DNA of 64,000 bases from Knoellia sp. S7-12 (GTDB lineage Bacteria; Actinomycetota; Actinomycetes; Actinomycetales; Dermatophilaceae): assembly GCF_040518285.1 (NCBI RefSeq), contig NZ_CP155449.1, positions 1,116,001 to 1,180,000 of the forward strand, read 5' to 3'. Below, piece by piece: positions 45,107 to 57,026 of the stretch (its first letter is position 1; each line of letters begins with the position of its first letter). Below the pieces are notes generated by a model. The model was given only the letters and a program-made list of their open reading frames with translations, did no database searches and was not told the DNA's origin. A program made the position numbers and the translations under genes.

Positions 45107-46453
45107 ATGGCACGACTGTTCGGGACCGACGGAGTCAGAGGACTCGCCAACGTCGACATCACCGCCGACCTCGCCATGCGGCTTGCCATGTCGGCCGCTG
45201 AGGTTCTGGGACGCAGTGCACGCGAGGCCGGGCGCAAGCCCAAGGCCGTCGTGGGCCGTGACCCGCGGGCATCAGGTGAGTTCCTGAGCGCCGCCGTGAT
45301 CGCTGGGCTCGCATCATCCGGGGTCGACGTCCACGACGTGGGAGTGCTCCCGACGCCGGCCGTTGCCTTCCTCACGGCCGACATGGATGCCCACTTCGGC
45401 ATCATGCTGTCGGCCTCGCACAACGCCATGCCGGACAACGGCATCAAGTTCTTTGCGCTCGGCGGCCACAAGCTCCCCGACGCCCTTGAGGACGAGATCG
45501 AGGCGGGCCTCAACACGCCGCCGCCTCGGCCGACCGGGGCCCAAGTGGGCCGCGTCCTGCAGAACCGCGCCGGTCAGGCCCGCTACGTCGCCCACCTCCT
45601 CGAGGCCATCCCCAACCGGCTCGACGGGCTCACCGTCGTCATTGACGGAGCGCACGGTGCAGCGTCGTCCGTCTCGCCGGAGGTCTTCCGCCTCGCCGGC
45701 GCCGAGGTCATCGAGATCGGCACCGAGCCCGACGGCCTCAACATCAACGACGGCTACGGCTCCACGCACCTGACCCACCTCAAGGACGCTGTCGTTCGCC
45801 GGGGCGCCCACATCGGCATCGCCCACGACGGGGACGCCGACCGCTGCCTTGCCGTCGACGCCGAGGGCAATGAGATCGATGGCGATCAGATCATGGGGAT
45901 CCTCGCGGTCGACATGAAGTCCCGCGGCGCCCTGCACGAAGACACACTGGTCGCCACGGTCATGAGCAACCTCGGGCTCATCCAGGCGATGGAGCGCGAG
46001 GGCATCAAGGTCAAGCAGACTGGGGTGGGTGACCGCTACGTCCTCGAGGAGATGCGCCGGTCCGCGCACACCCTCGGCGGCGAGCAGTCCGGCCACGTGA
46101 TCCTGCTCGAGCACGGCACCACCGGAGACGGCGTCCTCACCGGCCTCATGCTCGCGGCCCGCATGGTCGCGACGGGCAAGACCATTGCCGAGCTCGGCAC
46201 CGTCATGACTCGCCTGCCGCAGGTCCTCATCAACGTCAAGGGTGTCGACAAGGCCCGCGTCGAGACCGACGAGGCGGTGCAGGCCGCCGTGGCCGAGGCC
46301 GGGCAGGAGCTCAATGGGTCTGGGCGCGTGCTGCTCCGCAAGTCCGGCACCGAGCCGGTCGTGCGCGTCATGGTCGAGGCCGCCACCAAGGACGACGCCC
46401 AGCTGGTGGCCGACCGCCTGGTCGAGGTCGTCAAGGACCGCCTCACCCTCTGA
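45107..46453 (+). CDS. glmM: Phosphoglucosamine mutase
   Basis: 448 aa, normal length. Converts glucosamine-6-phosphate to glucosamine-1-phosphate for UDP-GlcNAc and peptidoglycan. Begins [15 protein letters not shown]; the phosphoserine is in [17 protein letters not shown], the metal loop is DGDADR and the C-terminal phosphate-binding loop is [19 protein letters not shown] at 45041-45046 is a candidate -10. An in-frame TTG at 45053 would add 18 residues, but the conserved N-terminus supports 45107. Neighbour rpsI-glmM is standard in actinobacteria. Confidence 0.96.
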   Translation: MARLFGTDGVRGLANVDITADLAMRLAMSAAEVLGRSAREAGRKPKAVVGRDPRASGEFLSAAVIAGLASSGVDVHDVGVLPTPAVAFLTADMDAHFGIMLSASHNAMPDNGIKFFALGGHKLPDALEDEIEAGLNTPPPRPTGAQVGRVLQNRAGQARYVAHLLEAIPNRLDGLTVVIDGAHGAASSVSPEVFRLAGAEVIEIGTEPDGLNINDGYGSTHLTHLKDAVVRRGAHIGIAHDGDADRCLAVDAEGNEIDGDQIMGILAVDMKSRGALHEDTLVATVMSNLGLIQAMEREGIKVKQTGVGDRYVLEEMRRSAHTLGGEQSGHVILLEHGTTGDGVLTGLMLAARMVATGKTIAELGTVMTRLPQVLINVKGVDKARVETDEAVQAAVAEAGQELNGSGRVLLRKSGTEPVVRVMVEAATKDDAQLVADRLVEVVKDRLTL

Positions 46454-46470
46454 ACCCACTCGCCCCCAGC

Positions 46471-46534
46471 AGTCGAGGGTAGAGAACGCGCCGCCTCCGA
46501 GGTTCCGGAGACGGCGCGTTCTCTACTCTCGACT
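46471..46534. terminator. Very long hairpin between glmM and the ABC operon
   Basis: Arms of about 28-29 bases (46471-46499 and 46506-46534), starting AGTCGAGGGTAGAGAACGCG and ending in its mirror, with very few mismatches. Bidirectional terminator for converging genes; far longer than a typical terminator stem. Confidence 0.8.
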
Positions 46535-46541
46535 GGGTCAG

Positions 46542-47423
46542 TCAGAGGCCAGCGCCGCCGCTGTAGCGGCCGTGAGTTCCGGGTTCCCGGTTCTGCGCGT
46601 TGTCGGCCTTCTCGTCCCCGACGTGGCGCTGGCTGTAGGCCTCGTCCTCGGCCCCTGGCTCGACGTGCGTCGGGTCCAGGACGCGTTGCAGGAAGACACG
46701 CGTGCGCTCCTCCTTGGGCTCGCCGATGACCTGCTCCGGCGAGCCTTCTTCGACGATGTTGCCACCGTCCATGAAGATCACCCGGTCGGCGACGTCGCGC
46801 GCGAAGGCCATTTCGTGGGTGACGACGAACATCGTCATGCCTTCACTGGCGAGGCGACGCATGACCGACAGGACGTCACCGACGAGCTCGGGGTCGAGTG
46901 CGGAGGTCGGCTCGTCGAAGAGCATGAGCTGGGGATCCATCGAGAGCGCACGAGCGATGGCGACTCTCTGTTGCTGACCACCTGAGAGCTGCGCGGGGTA
47001 GGCATCAGGCTTGTCGGACAGGCCGACCTTCTCAAGGGTCTCGCGAGCCTTGGCCTCTGCCTCCGACTTGGACCGCTTGAGAACCGTGATCTGGGCGATC
47101 GTGCAGTTCTCCAGCGCCGTGAGGTGCGGGAAGAGGTTGAACTGCTGGAACACCATGCCCATGTTGCGGCGGATGGCATCGATGTCGCAGTCCGGGTCGG
47201 TGACCTCGTCGCCACCCACCTTGATCGAGCCGCTGGTGGGCTCCTCGAGGAGGTTGATGCAGCGCAGGAAGGTCGACTTGCCCGATCCGGAGGGACCGAT
47301 GACACAGACGACCTCACCCTGGCGGATGGTGGCGTTGAGCCCCTGCAGGACGTGGTTGCTGCCGAAGGACTTGTGGAGGTCGGTGACCTCGACGACGGGT
47401 GCGGCGGTGGCTGCTGCGGTCAT
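46542..47423 (-). CDS. Polar amino-acid ABC transporter ATP-binding protein
   Basis: 293 aa, of which residues 1-250 are a GlnQ/HisP-type ATPase. Walker [11 protein letters not shown]-loop FQQFNLFPH, signature [15 protein letters not shown], Walker [13 protein letters not shown] and the H-loop VTHEM are intact. The last 40 residues (Glu/Asp/Gly/His-rich) are an unusual tail. Third gene of the operon after the permease, 3 bases apart. Confidence 0.95.
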   Translation of the reverse strand: MTAAATAAPVVEVTDLHKSFGSNHVLQGLNATIRQGEVVCVIGPSGSGKSTFLRCINLLEEPTSGSIKVGGDEVTDPDCDIDAIRRNMGMVFQQFNLFPHLTALENCTIAQITVLKRSKSEAEAKARETLEKVGLSDKPDAYPAQLSGGQQQRVAIARALSMDPQLMLFDEPTSALDPELVGDVLSVMRRLASEGMTMFVVTHEMAFARDVADRVIFMDGGNIVEEGSPEQVIGEPKEERTRVFLQRVLDPTHVEPGAEDEAYSQRHVGDEKADNAQNREPGTHGRYSGGAGL

Positions 47424-47426
47424 GGC

Positions 47427-48248
47427 TCAGCGCTCCTTCTTCTGTCGGGATTCCATGCGGCGCACGAGGATGGAGAGCGGCAGAGTGATCAGCAGGTAGC
47501 AGAAGCCGGCCACCACGAGGGGCGTGAGGTTGGAGTTGTTGCTGGCGAGGTCACGTCCGAACTTCGTCAGTTCGTAGCCGCTGAGCGTCAGGCCGAGGAC
47601 GTAGACCAGAGAAGAATCCTTGACCAGGAGGATGACCTCATTGGTCAGGGGCGGGGTGATGATCCGGAAGGCCTGCGGAAGGACGATCTTGCGCGTGGCG
47701 GTGCCCGACGGCATGCCGAGGGATCGCGCGGCCTCGACTTGGCCCGGAGGCACGGCCTGGATGCCGGCACGGATCGTTTCGGCCATGTAGGCGGAGGCGA
47801 CGATTCCCAGGGCCACCCACACCGTGCCATAGGGGTCGAAGGGAATCACCAGGCCTTCGAAGGCAACGCCCAGCAGGCCGAAGGCCAGGAAGACGATAAT
47901 CGCGGGCAAGCCACGGAAGAACTCGATCCACGCGGAGGCGAACCAGCGGTAGGGGCCGACGGACGACAAGCGCATCAACGCGAGAATGGTGCCGAGCACG
48001 AGTCCGATGACGAAGGCACCTGCGGTGTAGACGAGGGTGTTCTTCAGTGCTGTGCCCAAGCCAGACGCGAAGGTCTCCTTGATCAGGTCGACACGGAAGA
48101 ACACTCCCTGGATCTTTGCCCAATCAGCCGTGAACGCGAGAAGCAGCACTACGACCACGAGTAGTGCGTACTGGGCCCATCTGATTCGTTGGGCGCGCCT
48201 GCGCGGTGACAGCTTCTTCTTTGGGGGGGCTTCAGTGGTGGTGCTCAT
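47427..48248 (-). CDS. Polar amino-acid ABC transporter permease
   Basis: 273 aa. A cytosolic Lys/Arg-rich N-terminus precedes TM1 (YALLVVVVLLLAFTA) and a HisM/GlnP-type permease domain. The EAA loop reads EAARSLGMPSGTATRKIVLPQAFRIITPPL. VEFFRGLPAIIVFLAFGLLG is the conserved RG-P segment. Acts with the flanking binding protein and ATPase. Confidence 0.94.
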   Translation of the reverse strand: MSTTTEAPPKKKLSPRRRAQRIRWAQYALLVVVVLLLAFTADWAKIQGVFFRVDLIKETFASGLGTALKNTLVYTAGAFVIGLVLGTILALMRLSSVGPYRWFASAWIEFFRGLPAIIVFLAFGLLGVAFEGLVIPFDPYGTVWVALGIVASAYMAETIRAGIQAVPPGQVEAARSLGMPSGTATRKIVLPQAFRIITPPLTNEVILLVKDSSLVYVLGLTLSGYELTKFGRDLASNNSNLTPLVVAGFCYLLITLPLSILVRRMESRQKKER

Positions 48249-48343
48249 CAGTTCTCCTGCCGACCTACGGGGTCATGGGCCACAACGCCGAGGGGCGGCG
48301 GGCCGGTCGAAACCGTACCGCCGCCCCCGACGTTGCGGAAGGG

Positions 48344-49174
48344 TCACTTGGGTGCGTCGACTCCGAACCACTTCTTGTAGATCGTGTTGTAGGTGCCATC
48401 GGCGACTGCGGCCTTGAGGACCTCGTTGGCCAGGTCGCCGAGCTTCTGACCGTTGGGGTCGTCCTTCTTGAACATCAGGCCGTACTGCTCGCCCGTGTCG
48501 AACTCCTTGACGACCTCGGTCGTCGGGTTGTCCTTGACGTAGTCGAACAGGGGACCGTTGTCGTTGATGGCGGCGTCCACGCGTCCGGAGAGGACGGCGG
48601 CGAGCTGCGTCGGCAGGTCCTCGAAGACCACCGGCTCGTAACCGTTGGCGGACTGCTCCTTCTCGGCGAACTCCTGGCCGGTCGTGTCCGTCTGGACACC
48701 GATCTTCTTGCCCTTGAGGCTCGCGAGGTCGGTGACGCCGGAGCCCTTCTTCGTGATCAACGCTGCGGTCGAGTCGAAGTAGGGGTCCGAGAAGAGGATG
48801 GCCTTCTTGCGCTCGTCGTTGATCGTCGTCGCGCCGTAGCCCATGTCGCACTTCTTGGCGGTGAAGGCGGCGCCGGAGGTGATCGTCGCGAACTCGATGT
48901 CGACGATCTCCTGCTCGACGCCGAGCTTCTTGGCGACGAGATCGCCGAGGTCGACGTCGAAGCCGACGACCTTGGCGCCTTCCTTGAACTCGAACGGCTT
49001 GTAGGACAGGTGCGTGCAGGCCGTGAGCTTGCCGTCCGAGATCGTCGTGATGCCGCTGGAGTTCGTGGCGGCGGGGGTGTCCCCGTCACCGGAACCGCAG
49101 GCGGCGAGGGCCAAAGTGGAAACGAGCGCGGCGGCAGCGAGGGCGCTGGCGCGGCGGATACGTGAGGTGGTCAC
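48344..49174 (-). CDS. Polar amino-acid ABC transporter substrate-binding lipoprotein
   Basis: 276 aa from GTG 49174, which has AAGGAG upstream. Lipoprotein signal with lipobox LALAAC (Cys about residue 24). Periplasmic-binding type 3 domain: GKLTACTHLSYKPFEFKEGAKVVGFDVDLGDLVAKKLG, VDIEFATITSGAAFTAKKCDMGYGATTIND, and GVQTDTTGQEF. Ligand is probably a polar amino acid. Reads as first gene of the binding protein-permease-ATPase operon; 95 bases separate it from the permease. Confidence 0.94.
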   Translation of the reverse strand: MTTSRIRRASALAAAALVSTLALAACGSGDGDTPAATNSSGITTISDGKLTACTHLSYKPFEFKEGAKVVGFDVDLGDLVAKKLGVEQEIVDIEFATITSGAAFTAKKCDMGYGATTINDERKKAILFSDPYFDSTAALITKKGSGVTDLASLKGKKIGVQTDTTGQEFAEKEQSANGYEPVVFEDLPTQLAAVLSGRVDAAINDNGPLFDYVKDNPTTEVVKEFDTGEQYGLMFKKDDPNGQKLGDLANEVLKAAVADGTYNTIYKKWFGVDAPK

Positions 49175-49199
49175 CGGGGGACTCCTTGGCGGTAGTGGA

Positions 49200-49214
49200 C
49201 GTGGTCGACCCACG
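49200..49214. promoter_or_regulatory. Palindrome upstream of the ABC operon
   Basis: CGTGG-TCGAC-CCACG, 26 bases before the GTG of the binding protein. A TAGGGT hexamer on the - strand (about 49233-49238) may be the -10. A regulator site is possible; no regulator gene is adjacent. Confidence 0.35.
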
Positions 49215-49315
49215 TCTGACTAGTCGCTGACCCTACCCAGCGGTGGGCCGACTGCAGCGCCTTTCCTGCATCAGACCCCCGAATTGTGACCTGTGTTTCG
49301 CCCGCATGCTCTGCT

Positions 49316-50683
49316 TCACGGGCGGTGCGAGGCGATGATCCGGGCGTATTCGTGGCCCGAATCCTTGATGGTTCGCTTCTGAGTTCCATAGTCGACGTGG
49401 ACGATGCCGAAGCGCTTGCTGTAGCCGAACGCCCACTCGAAGTTGTCCATGAGGGACCACGCGAAGTATCCGCGGATGTCGGCGCCGCCGTCGATCGCCT
49501 GCTTCGCGGCGTCGAGATGGCCATGCAGGTATGCCGTCCGGTCCGGATCGTGGACCGCCGCACCTTCGGGGCCGGACTCGATGACGTCGGGCCAGGCCGA
49601 GCCGTTCTCGGTGACATAGATCGGCAGCCGCGACTCCTCCCAGGAGCGTATGAGGATGTCGTGGTGGCCCTTCGGCGAGATCTCCCAGCCCATGTCGGTG
49701 AGCGGCGGGTGCGGGTCGGTGTCCTCGACGCCGTCACCGCCGGGGAGCGGGTGCGTCGCTCCCTCGGCGTGGCGCACCCGGGTCGGGAAGTAGTTGTTGA
49801 CGCCGAGGTTGTCCAGGGGAGCGCTGATGACCTCGAGGTCACCGTCCTGGATCCAGGCATGGTCGGTGAGGTGGGCGGTGTCCTCGAGCAGGCTCTGCGG
49901 GTAGGCGCCGTGGAAGAGCGGTCCGAAGAAGATGCCGTTGAGGACGTTGTCGGCTCGACGGACAGCGTCCAGATCGGCCTCACTGGGATTGTCGGGGCCG
50001 AAGACCTGCGTCGGATTGAGGGTGATCGACACCTCTGCGTCCGGGCAGAGCTCGCGTATGACCGGGACTGCCGTGCCGTGGGCGAGCATGAGGTGGTGGG
50101 CGGACACGAGTCCCTCGACGGGGTCGGTGTGGCCGGGGGCGTGGTGGCCGAGTGAGTAGCTGAGCAACGACGAGCACCACGGCTCGTTGAGGGTCGTCCA
50201 GTTGGTCACCCGGTCACCGAGCGCACCCACGACCGCGCCGGTGTATTCGGCGAACCAGTCCTTGGTGTCGCGATTGAGCCAGCCGCCCTTGTCGCCGAGC
50301 GCCTGGGGCAGGTCCCAGTGATAGAGAGTGACGAACGGTCGAATCCCGTTGTCCAGCAACGTGTCCACGAGGCGCGAGTAGAAGTCGATACCCACCTGGT
50401 TGACCGCACCGGTGCCGGTCGGGATGACACGGGGCCAGGCGACCGAGAAGCGGTATGCCTCGAGGCCGAGCTCCTTCATGATCGCGACGTCCTCGGGCAC
50501 CCGGTGGTAGTGATCGCACGCCACCTCGCCGGACTCGCCCCCGAGGACCTTGCCCGGCTCTGCGCTGAAGGTGTCCCAGATGGACGGCAGTCGCCCGTCC
50601 TCGGCCACCGCGCCCTCGATCTGGTAGCTCGCCGTTGCTGCGCCCCACAGGAAACCGTCGGGGAAGGTCGTCTCAAACGTCAT
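49316..50683 (-). CDS. GH1 family beta-glucosidase
   Basis: 455 aa, standard for cytoplasmic GH1 enzymes. Hydrolyses beta-glucosides (cellobiose, aryl glucosides). FLWGAATASYQIEGA at the N-terminus, acid/base Glu in TLNEPW (residue 167) and nucleophile Glu in VTENGSAW (about 360) are intact; the C-terminal GYFAWSLMDNFEWAFGYSKRFGI is classical. ATG 50683 is chosen; the longer frame to 51088 covers the ohr gene antisense. No signal peptide. Stands alone; divergent from ohr. Confidence 0.95.
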   Translation of the reverse strand: MTFETTFPDGFLWGAATASYQIEGAVAEDGRLPSIWDTFSAEPGKVLGGESGEVACDHYHRVPEDVAIMKELGLEAYRFSVAWPRVIPTGTGAVNQVGIDFYSRLVDTLLDNGIRPFVTLYHWDLPQALGDKGGWLNRDTKDWFAEYTGAVVGALGDRVTNWTTLNEPWCSSLLSYSLGHHAPGHTDPVEGLVSAHHLMLAHGTAVPVIRELCPDAEVSITLNPTQVFGPDNPSEADLDAVRRADNVLNGIFFGPLFHGAYPQSLLEDTAHLTDHAWIQDGDLEVISAPLDNLGVNNYFPTRVRHAEGATHPLPGGDGVEDTDPHPPLTDMGWEISPKGHHDILIRSWEESRLPIYVTENGSAWPDVIESGPEGAAVHDPDRTAYLHGHLDAAKQAIDGGADIRGYFAWSLMDNFEWAFGYSKRFGIVHVDYGTQKRTIKDSGHEYARIIASHRP

Positions 50684-50728
50684 GGACCCAACGTAGCCCG
50701 GGGAAAGGTCCTGAGGCATGGTGTTCAT

Positions 50729-51157
50729 ATGCCATACGAAGCAGTCACCGAGACCCTGTACACCACTGCCGCCACCGCCACGGCCGGCCGCGAAGGCACC
50801 GTCAAGAGCGAGGACGGCGTCGTCGACCTCCCCCTGGGCAAGCCGGGCAGCGCGGCCAACCCCAAGGCCAACCCCGAGACGCTTTTTGCTGCCGGCTTCT
50901 CGGCCTGCTTCAGCGGCGCGCTCAACCTCGTCGCCAAGAGGGACGGTCACGACACGAGCGCCTCGACCGTGACCGCCGACGTCACCTTCGGCAAGACCGA
51001 GACGGGCGCCGGCCTCGCCGTCGCCATTGAGGCCGTCATCCCGGGTGTCGACGACGCCAAGGCGCAAGAGCTGGTCGAGAAGGCACACCAGGTGTGCCCC
51101 TACTCCAAGGCCACGCGCGGCAACATCGACGTCACCGTCACGGGTCGCGCGGCCTGA
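50729..51157 (+). CDS. ohr: Organic hydroperoxide resistance protein (Ohr/OsmC family)
   Basis: 142 aa. Thiol peroxidase that reduces organic hydroperoxides. Redox cysteines C60 (FSACFSG) and C123 (HQVCPYSKATRGN) are both present, the Ohr-type arrangement. GKPGSAANPKANPETLFAAG is the family core. ATG 50729. No OhrR regulator is adjacent. The SDR-like gene starts 2 bases after its stop. Confidence 0.94.
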   Translation: MPYEAVTETLYTTAATATAGREGTVKSEDGVVDLPLGKPGSAANPKANPETLFAAGFSACFSGALNLVAKRDGHDTSASTVTADVTFGKTETGAGLAVAIEAVIPGVDDAKAQELVEKAHQVCPYSKATRGNIDVTVTGRAA

Positions 51158-51159
51158 TC

Positions 51160-51813
51160 GTGGCTGCCGTCACGATCATCGGGGGTCACGGCAAGATCGC
51201 GCTGCTCTTGGCGCGTCAGCTGTCGGACTATCGCTACGACGTCACGTCCTGGATCCGCGACCCGGAGCAGGGTGCTGACATCGAGGAGGTCGGGGCATCC
51301 CCGGCCGTCCTCGACGTCGAGTCGTTGTCCGTCGAGGAGATGGCCGAGGCGTTCGCAGGAGCCGACGTCGTGGTGTGGTCCGCCGGCGCCGGTGGCGGGA
51401 GCCCCGAGCGCACCGTCGCAGTCGATCGCGATGCGGCGATTCGCTCGATGGATGCTGCGGTCGCTGCTGGCGTGCCGCGCTACGTCATGGTGTCGTATAT
51501 CGGTTCTGGTCCCGATCATGGTGTGCCGGAGGACAACCCGTTCTTTGCCTACGCCCAGGCCAAGACTGATGCCGATGCCCACCTCCGCGGCACGTCATTG
51601 GATTGGACCATCCTCGGGCCGAGCACGCTCACCGATGACTCGGGCACGGGTCGCATCGAGGTGGGTGATGACCTCGCCAGTGGCAACGTCACTCGGGAGG
51701 ACGTGGCGACCGTGGCGGCATACGTCGTCAAGCACGCCGTCTTTGCGCGCACCACGGTTCTGTTCAACAACGGCGAGACGCCCATCAAGCTGGCGCTCGA
51801 CGCGATCGTCTGA
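51160..51813 (+). CDS. NAD(P)-binding atypical SDR (NmrA/YwnB-like)
   Basis: 217 aa. Rossmann start VTIIGGHGKIALLLARQL, then DVVVWSAGAGGG, VPRYVMVSYIGS and LDWTILGPSTLTDDSGTGRI, as in atypical short-chain dehydrogenases of the SDR5/NmrA group; the Tyr-Lys catalytic pair is not obvious. GTG start 51160 is close behind ohr, so both are likely cotranscribed and possibly linked to oxidative stress. Convergent with the MOSC gene with no spacer. Confidence 0.85.
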   Translation: MAAVTIIGGHGKIALLLARQLSDYRYDVTSWIRDPEQGADIEEVGASPAVLDVESLSVEEMAEAFAGADVVVWSAGAGGGSPERTVAVDRDAAIRSMDAAVAAGVPRYVMVSYIGSGPDHGVPEDNPFFAYAQAKTDADAHLRGTSLDWTILGPSTLTDDSGTGRIEVGDDLASGNVTREDVATVAAYVVKHAVFARTTVLFNNGETPIKLALDAIV

Positions 51814-52668
51814 CTAGTTGACCTCGACCTGGCTGACTTCGACCTCATCCCCGATGCGCACCACGCCGGTGCCGTCGGGGATGAGTTGCAGCGCGAACCA
51901 GGTCTTGCCGTCCCAGCGACGATGCCGTGCCAGCGTGCGGATCGGCTCCTTGCCCGCCTCGAGATCCGTGCAGTCGATCGTCGTCATGACGCAGCGGTCG
52001 ACGGGCTTTGCGACCCTGAAGCTCACCTCGCCGAGCCGGACCGTCGACCAGGAGTCCTCGGCAAAGGGCTCCAGGTCTCCGTCGACGACGACGTTGGGGC
52101 GGAAGCGCTCGATGGGCAGCGGTTCCGGCACGGATTCACCGCGTTCGACAGCGCCCTCGGCCATCCAGTCGTTGAGTTGAGCCAAGGAGCGCCGGCTCGC
52201 GAGCGTGACGGGATAACCATCGGCGTATGCCGTGTGGTCGCCTAAGCGACTGAAGTCCGGATTGAGTGCCCGGCGGGTCGGATCGACGCAGCGGACGAGT
52301 CGCAGTCCAGCCCGGCCCACCGCTTCACTCACCCAGTCATCCGCCTCGGGTGACACGAGCGCGCCCGTGAGGTCGTGGCGGTGGAGCCGGACGGCGATCT
52401 CCTCGGCACCCTCGCCTGACACGTGGAGGTCAGGCACGCCGAGAGCAGTGAGGCGCAGGCCCGCCAGGACCTGGTCGCTCGTGTGCGGGCTGTCGGGAAC
52501 GATCGAGAAGAGTCGGTGTTCCTCACGCGCCGACACCAGCTTTCCGTCGGCGTCGATGACCATCCATCGACGGTCGCCCGCGAAGCCAGCCCGCTCGACG
52601 ACGGCGGTCTCGACAGGTCGGATCGCACAGCTCTTGATCGGGTGGACGTTCAGCGCCACGACCTGCAA
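51814..52668 (-). CDS. MOSC domain protein
   Basis: 284 aa. N-terminal MOSC beta-barrel (LQVVALNVHPIKSCAIRPVETAVVERAGFAGDRRWM) and C-terminal MOSC domain (FRPNVVVDGDLEPFAEDSW... CVMTTIDCTD). MOSC domains handle sulfur or molybdenum-cofactor chemistry (as in YcbX or mARC reductases). The conserved Cys in RCVMTT is present. The start is a TTG at 52668 with a strong SD (AGGAGAGGGG); a longer frame to 52746 would run through the hairpin region and is rejected. Confidence 0.9.
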   Translation of the reverse strand: MQVVALNVHPIKSCAIRPVETAVVERAGFAGDRRWMVIDADGKLVSAREEHRLFSIVPDSPHTSDQVLAGLRLTALGVPDLHVSGEGAEEIAVRLHRHDLTGALVSPEADDWVSEAVGRAGLRLVRCVDPTRRALNPDFSRLGDHTAYADGYPVTLASRRSLAQLNDWMAEGAVERGESVPEPLPIERFRPNVVVDGDLEPFAEDSWSTVRLGEVSFRVAKPVDRCVMTTIDCTDLEAGKEPIRTLARHRRWDGKTWFALQLIPDGTGVVRIGDEVEVSQVEVN

Positions 52669-52688
52669 CGGCGTACCCCTCTCCTGTT

Positions 52689-52754
52689 CCGACTTATGGC
52701 GCAATCCGTCGCCGCTCGCTGCGCTCAGATCCGTCGGATTGCGCAATAAGTCGG
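52689..52754. terminator. Hairpin between carbonic anhydrase and MOSC genes
   Basis: 20-base arms CCGACTTATGGCGCAATCCG (52689-52708) and mirror (52735-52754) with one mismatch, around a 26-base loop containing GCTCGCTGCGCTC. Lies just after the carbonic anhydrase stop on the - strand, so it probably terminates that operon. Confidence 0.7.
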
Positions 52755-52758
52755 CCTG

Positions 52759-53270
52759 TCAGACGCGACGGTCGAGCCGACCGGTGTCCACGTCATAGAT
52801 GAAGCCGCCGACCGTGACCGTGTCGGGGATCAGTGGGTGCGACCTCACCGCGGCGACATCGGCCTTGAGAGCGGCCTCCTGGTCGGTGATGACGTGGAAG
52901 CCCTGCCATGACGCATCGGTCCCGGACTTCTCGCCGATGACGTCACGGAGCTCGGCCTCCGTGTACTTCGTCATGGCGCACCTGGTGTGGGGGACGACGA
53001 GGACGCGCTGGACGTTGAGCAGGTGCACGCCGAGCACGAGCGCCTCAAGAGCGGCTGCGGTCACCCGGCCACCGGGGTTGCGGAAGATCTTGGCGTCACC
53101 GGGGGAGAGGCCCAGCATGCCGAGCGGGTCGATCCGCGAGTCCATGCAGGTCACGACGGCGACGCCACGATGAGCGATTCCGTCGAACCCACCGAGCGTG
53201 AATCGCGCCGAGAACGTCTCGTTGGCTGCGAGAAGGTCGTCGAATCCCATGGTGGAAGAGGTGTTTTCGC

Positions 53271-53274
<4 letters not shown>
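52759..53274 (-). CDS. Beta-class carbonic anhydrase
   Basis: 171 aa. Interconverts CO2 and bicarbonate. Zinc ligands and dyad: Cys-Asp-Arg in [11 protein letters not shown] and His-Cys in VVPHTRCAM. The protein is short, as in the actinobacterial clade of small beta-CAs. ATG overlaps the fumarase stop by 4 bases, indicating co-translation with a TCA enzyme. Confidence 0.93.
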
Positions 53275-54986
<1,712 letters not shown>

Positions 54987-55048
54987 GTCGTCCTCGTTGT
55001 GTCGTACGGGTCATGCGTGTAATTCCGTTCGTACTTCTGGGCAGTCTC

Positions 55049-56026
55049 TCAGGCGCTCTCGGCGTTGAGTTCGCCGCGGGTGGGCGCGTAGGCGCCAGCG
55101 TGCCCGACGGTGATTGCACTGGTGGCCAGCGCCCGACTCACCGATCCGGCCACGTCTTCGAGCGTCGCAGTGCTGAGTCGCTGCCGGGCATCGGCGTCGC
55201 CCAGCAGGCCGGCGTCGAGCAGCCCGGACACCAGCCCCGCCATGAAGGAGTCACCAGCACCGACGGTGTCGGCGACCTCGTCGGCTCGGGTGGGAGCCTG
55301 CGCCATCTCGCCGGTTGAGGTGACGCGGTAGGCGACACCGTCGCCGCCACGGGTGACGACGACGAGTCCCGGACCGAGCCGCCCCCAGGCGGCCATGACA
55401 TCGGGAAGGGACACACCGGCATACAGCCACTCGATGTCGTCGTCACTGGCCTTGACGACGTCGCTCAGAGCGATGAGCTCCTCGATCCGCCCCCGGACCT
55501 CGTCGACGCTGCCCATGATCGTGGGGCGGACGTTGGGGTCGTAGGAGATCGTGGCGTGCTCGCGGGCCTCGGTCAGGGTCTGGGTGATGACCGCGGCCCC
55601 GGGTGTGAGCGTCGCCGCGATCGAACCCGTGTGGACGTGCGCGACGCGGTCGAGGTCGGTGATGGGACGCAGGTCCCAGTGCAGGTCGAACTCGTAGTCA
55701 GCAGCGCCGGAGTCGTCGATCGTGGCGATCGCCGTAGATGTCGGATGCTGGCCGGCGTCAAGGTTCTCGATGGTCACGCCGTGCGAGGTGATCTGCTCGC
55801 GGCACCGGATGCCGTGGTCGTCGTCACCGAGGGTGGTGGCCAGGACGGTGTCGTGGCCGAGCCGGGCAATGCCCATGGCGACGTTGGCAGGCGAGCCACC
55901 GACGTGCTCAGTGGCCTTGCCGTCAGGGGTGTGGACGATGTCGACGAGCGTCTCGCCGACGACGAGGACCTGCTGCTCTGTGCCGCTCCCGGTGACGCTG
56001 CTTCCGGTGACGCGCTCGGTGGCCAT
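55049..56026 (-). CDS. PfkB-family sugar kinase, probably fructokinase
   Basis: 325 aa. Ribokinase fold: GGSPANVAMGIARLG near the N-terminus and catalytic VGAGDSFMAGLVSGLL near residue 260. The anion-hole motif and VKASDDDIEWLY suggest a fructokinase-like enzyme, but substrate cannot be fixed from sequence. ATG 56026 begins 1 base after the glpX stop, so both are one operon. Confidence 0.88.
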   Translation of the reverse strand: MATERVTGSSVTGSGTEQQVLVVGETLVDIVHTPDGKATEHVGGSPANVAMGIARLGHDTVLATTLGDDDHGIRCREQITSHGVTIENLDAGQHPTSTAIATIDDSGAADYEFDLHWDLRPITDLDRVAHVHTGSIAATLTPGAAVITQTLTEAREHATISYDPNVRPTIMGSVDEVRGRIEELIALSDVVKASDDDIEWLYAGVSLPDVMAAWGRLGPGLVVVTRGGDGVAYRVTSTGEMAQAPTRADEVADTVGAGDSFMAGLVSGLLDAGLLGDADARQRLSTATLEDVAGSVSRALATSAITVGHAGAYAPTRGELNAESA

Positions 56027-56027
56027 C

Positions 56028-57026
56028 TCAGGCACTGACCTGGGGGAGACCCGCGGTGCGGTCGAGGACGTGGTGGCTCTCGATGACGCGGACCGTGCCG
56101 GACTTGCTGCGCATGACGATCGAGTTCGTCGTCGCCCGGCCCCGGGAGTAGCGCACGCCCTGGAGCAGCTCGCCGTCGGTGATGCCCGTGGCGACAAAGA
56201 AGCAGTTGTCAGAGGTGACGAGGTCGTCGGTCGTGAGCACGCGGTCAAGATCATGGCCGGCGTCGAGCGCCTTCTGCCGCTCGTCGTCATCCTGCGGCCA
56301 GAGGCGGCCCTGGATCACTCCGCCGAGGCACTTGATGGCGCAGGCCGTGATGATGCCCTCGGGGGTGCCGCCGATGCCGAGGAGGAGGTCGATGCCGGTC
56401 GTCTCGCGCGCCGCCGAGATGGCGCCGGCGACGTCGCCGTCGGAGATGAGCTTGATCCTGGCGCCGGTGTTGCGGATCTCTTCGGCCAACTTCTCGTGGC
56501 GCGGACGGTCGAGCAGGACGACGGTGACGTCCTCCGTGCTCTCCTTCTTGGCCTTGGCGATCCGGCGGATGTTCTCGGCCGCAGGCAGGCGGATGTCGAC
56601 GACGTCAGCAACCTCGGGACCGGCGACGAGCTTGTCCATGTAGAAGACGGCGCTGGGGTCATACATCGTGCCGCGGTCACTCACGGCCATGACGGCGATG
56701 GCGTTGGGCATGCCCTTGGCGGCGAGGGTCGTGCCGTCGATGGGGTCCACGGCGACGTCGACCTCTGGGCCGGTGCCGTCACCGACCTGCTCGCCGTTGA
56801 AGAGCATCGGGGCGTTGTCCTTCTCGCCCTCGCCGATGACGACGGTGCCGCGCATCTCGACGGTGGCGATGAGGGCTCGCATGGCCTCGACCGCCGCACC
56901 GTCGGCACGGTTCTTGTCACCTCGGCCGACCCAGCGGCCACCGGCCATGGCGGCAGCCTCGGTGACACGGACGAGCTCGAGCGCGAGGTTGCGGTCGGGG
57001 ACGTTCGCGGACGGGGCGTCGGGCAT
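56028..57026 (-). CDS. glpX: Fructose-1,6-bisphosphatase, class II
   Basis: 332 aa. Gluconeogenic phosphatase. Metal and catalytic motifs [10 protein letters not shown] and [17 protein letters not shown] are intact; SDGDVAGAI and GIGGTPEGI follow. Main or sole FBPase in actinobacteria. Starts [21 protein letters not shown]. Divergent from the DUF4245 gene, the usual arrangement in this phylum. Confidence 0.96.
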   Translation of the reverse strand: MPDAPSANVPDRNLALELVRVTEAAAMAGGRWVGRGDKNRADGAAVEAMRALIATVEMRGTVVIGEGEKDNAPMLFNGEQVGDGTGPEVDVAVDPIDGTTLAAKGMPNAIAVMAVSDRGTMYDPSAVFYMDKLVAGPEVADVVDIRLPAAENIRRIAKAKKESTEDVTVVLLDRPRHEKLAEEIRNTGARIKLISDGDVAGAISAARETTGIDLLLGIGGTPEGIITACAIKCLGGVIQGRLWPQDDDERQKALDAGHDLDRVLTTDDLVTSDNCFFVATGITDGELLQGVRYSRGRATTNSIVMRSKSGTVRVIESHHVLDRTAGLPQVSA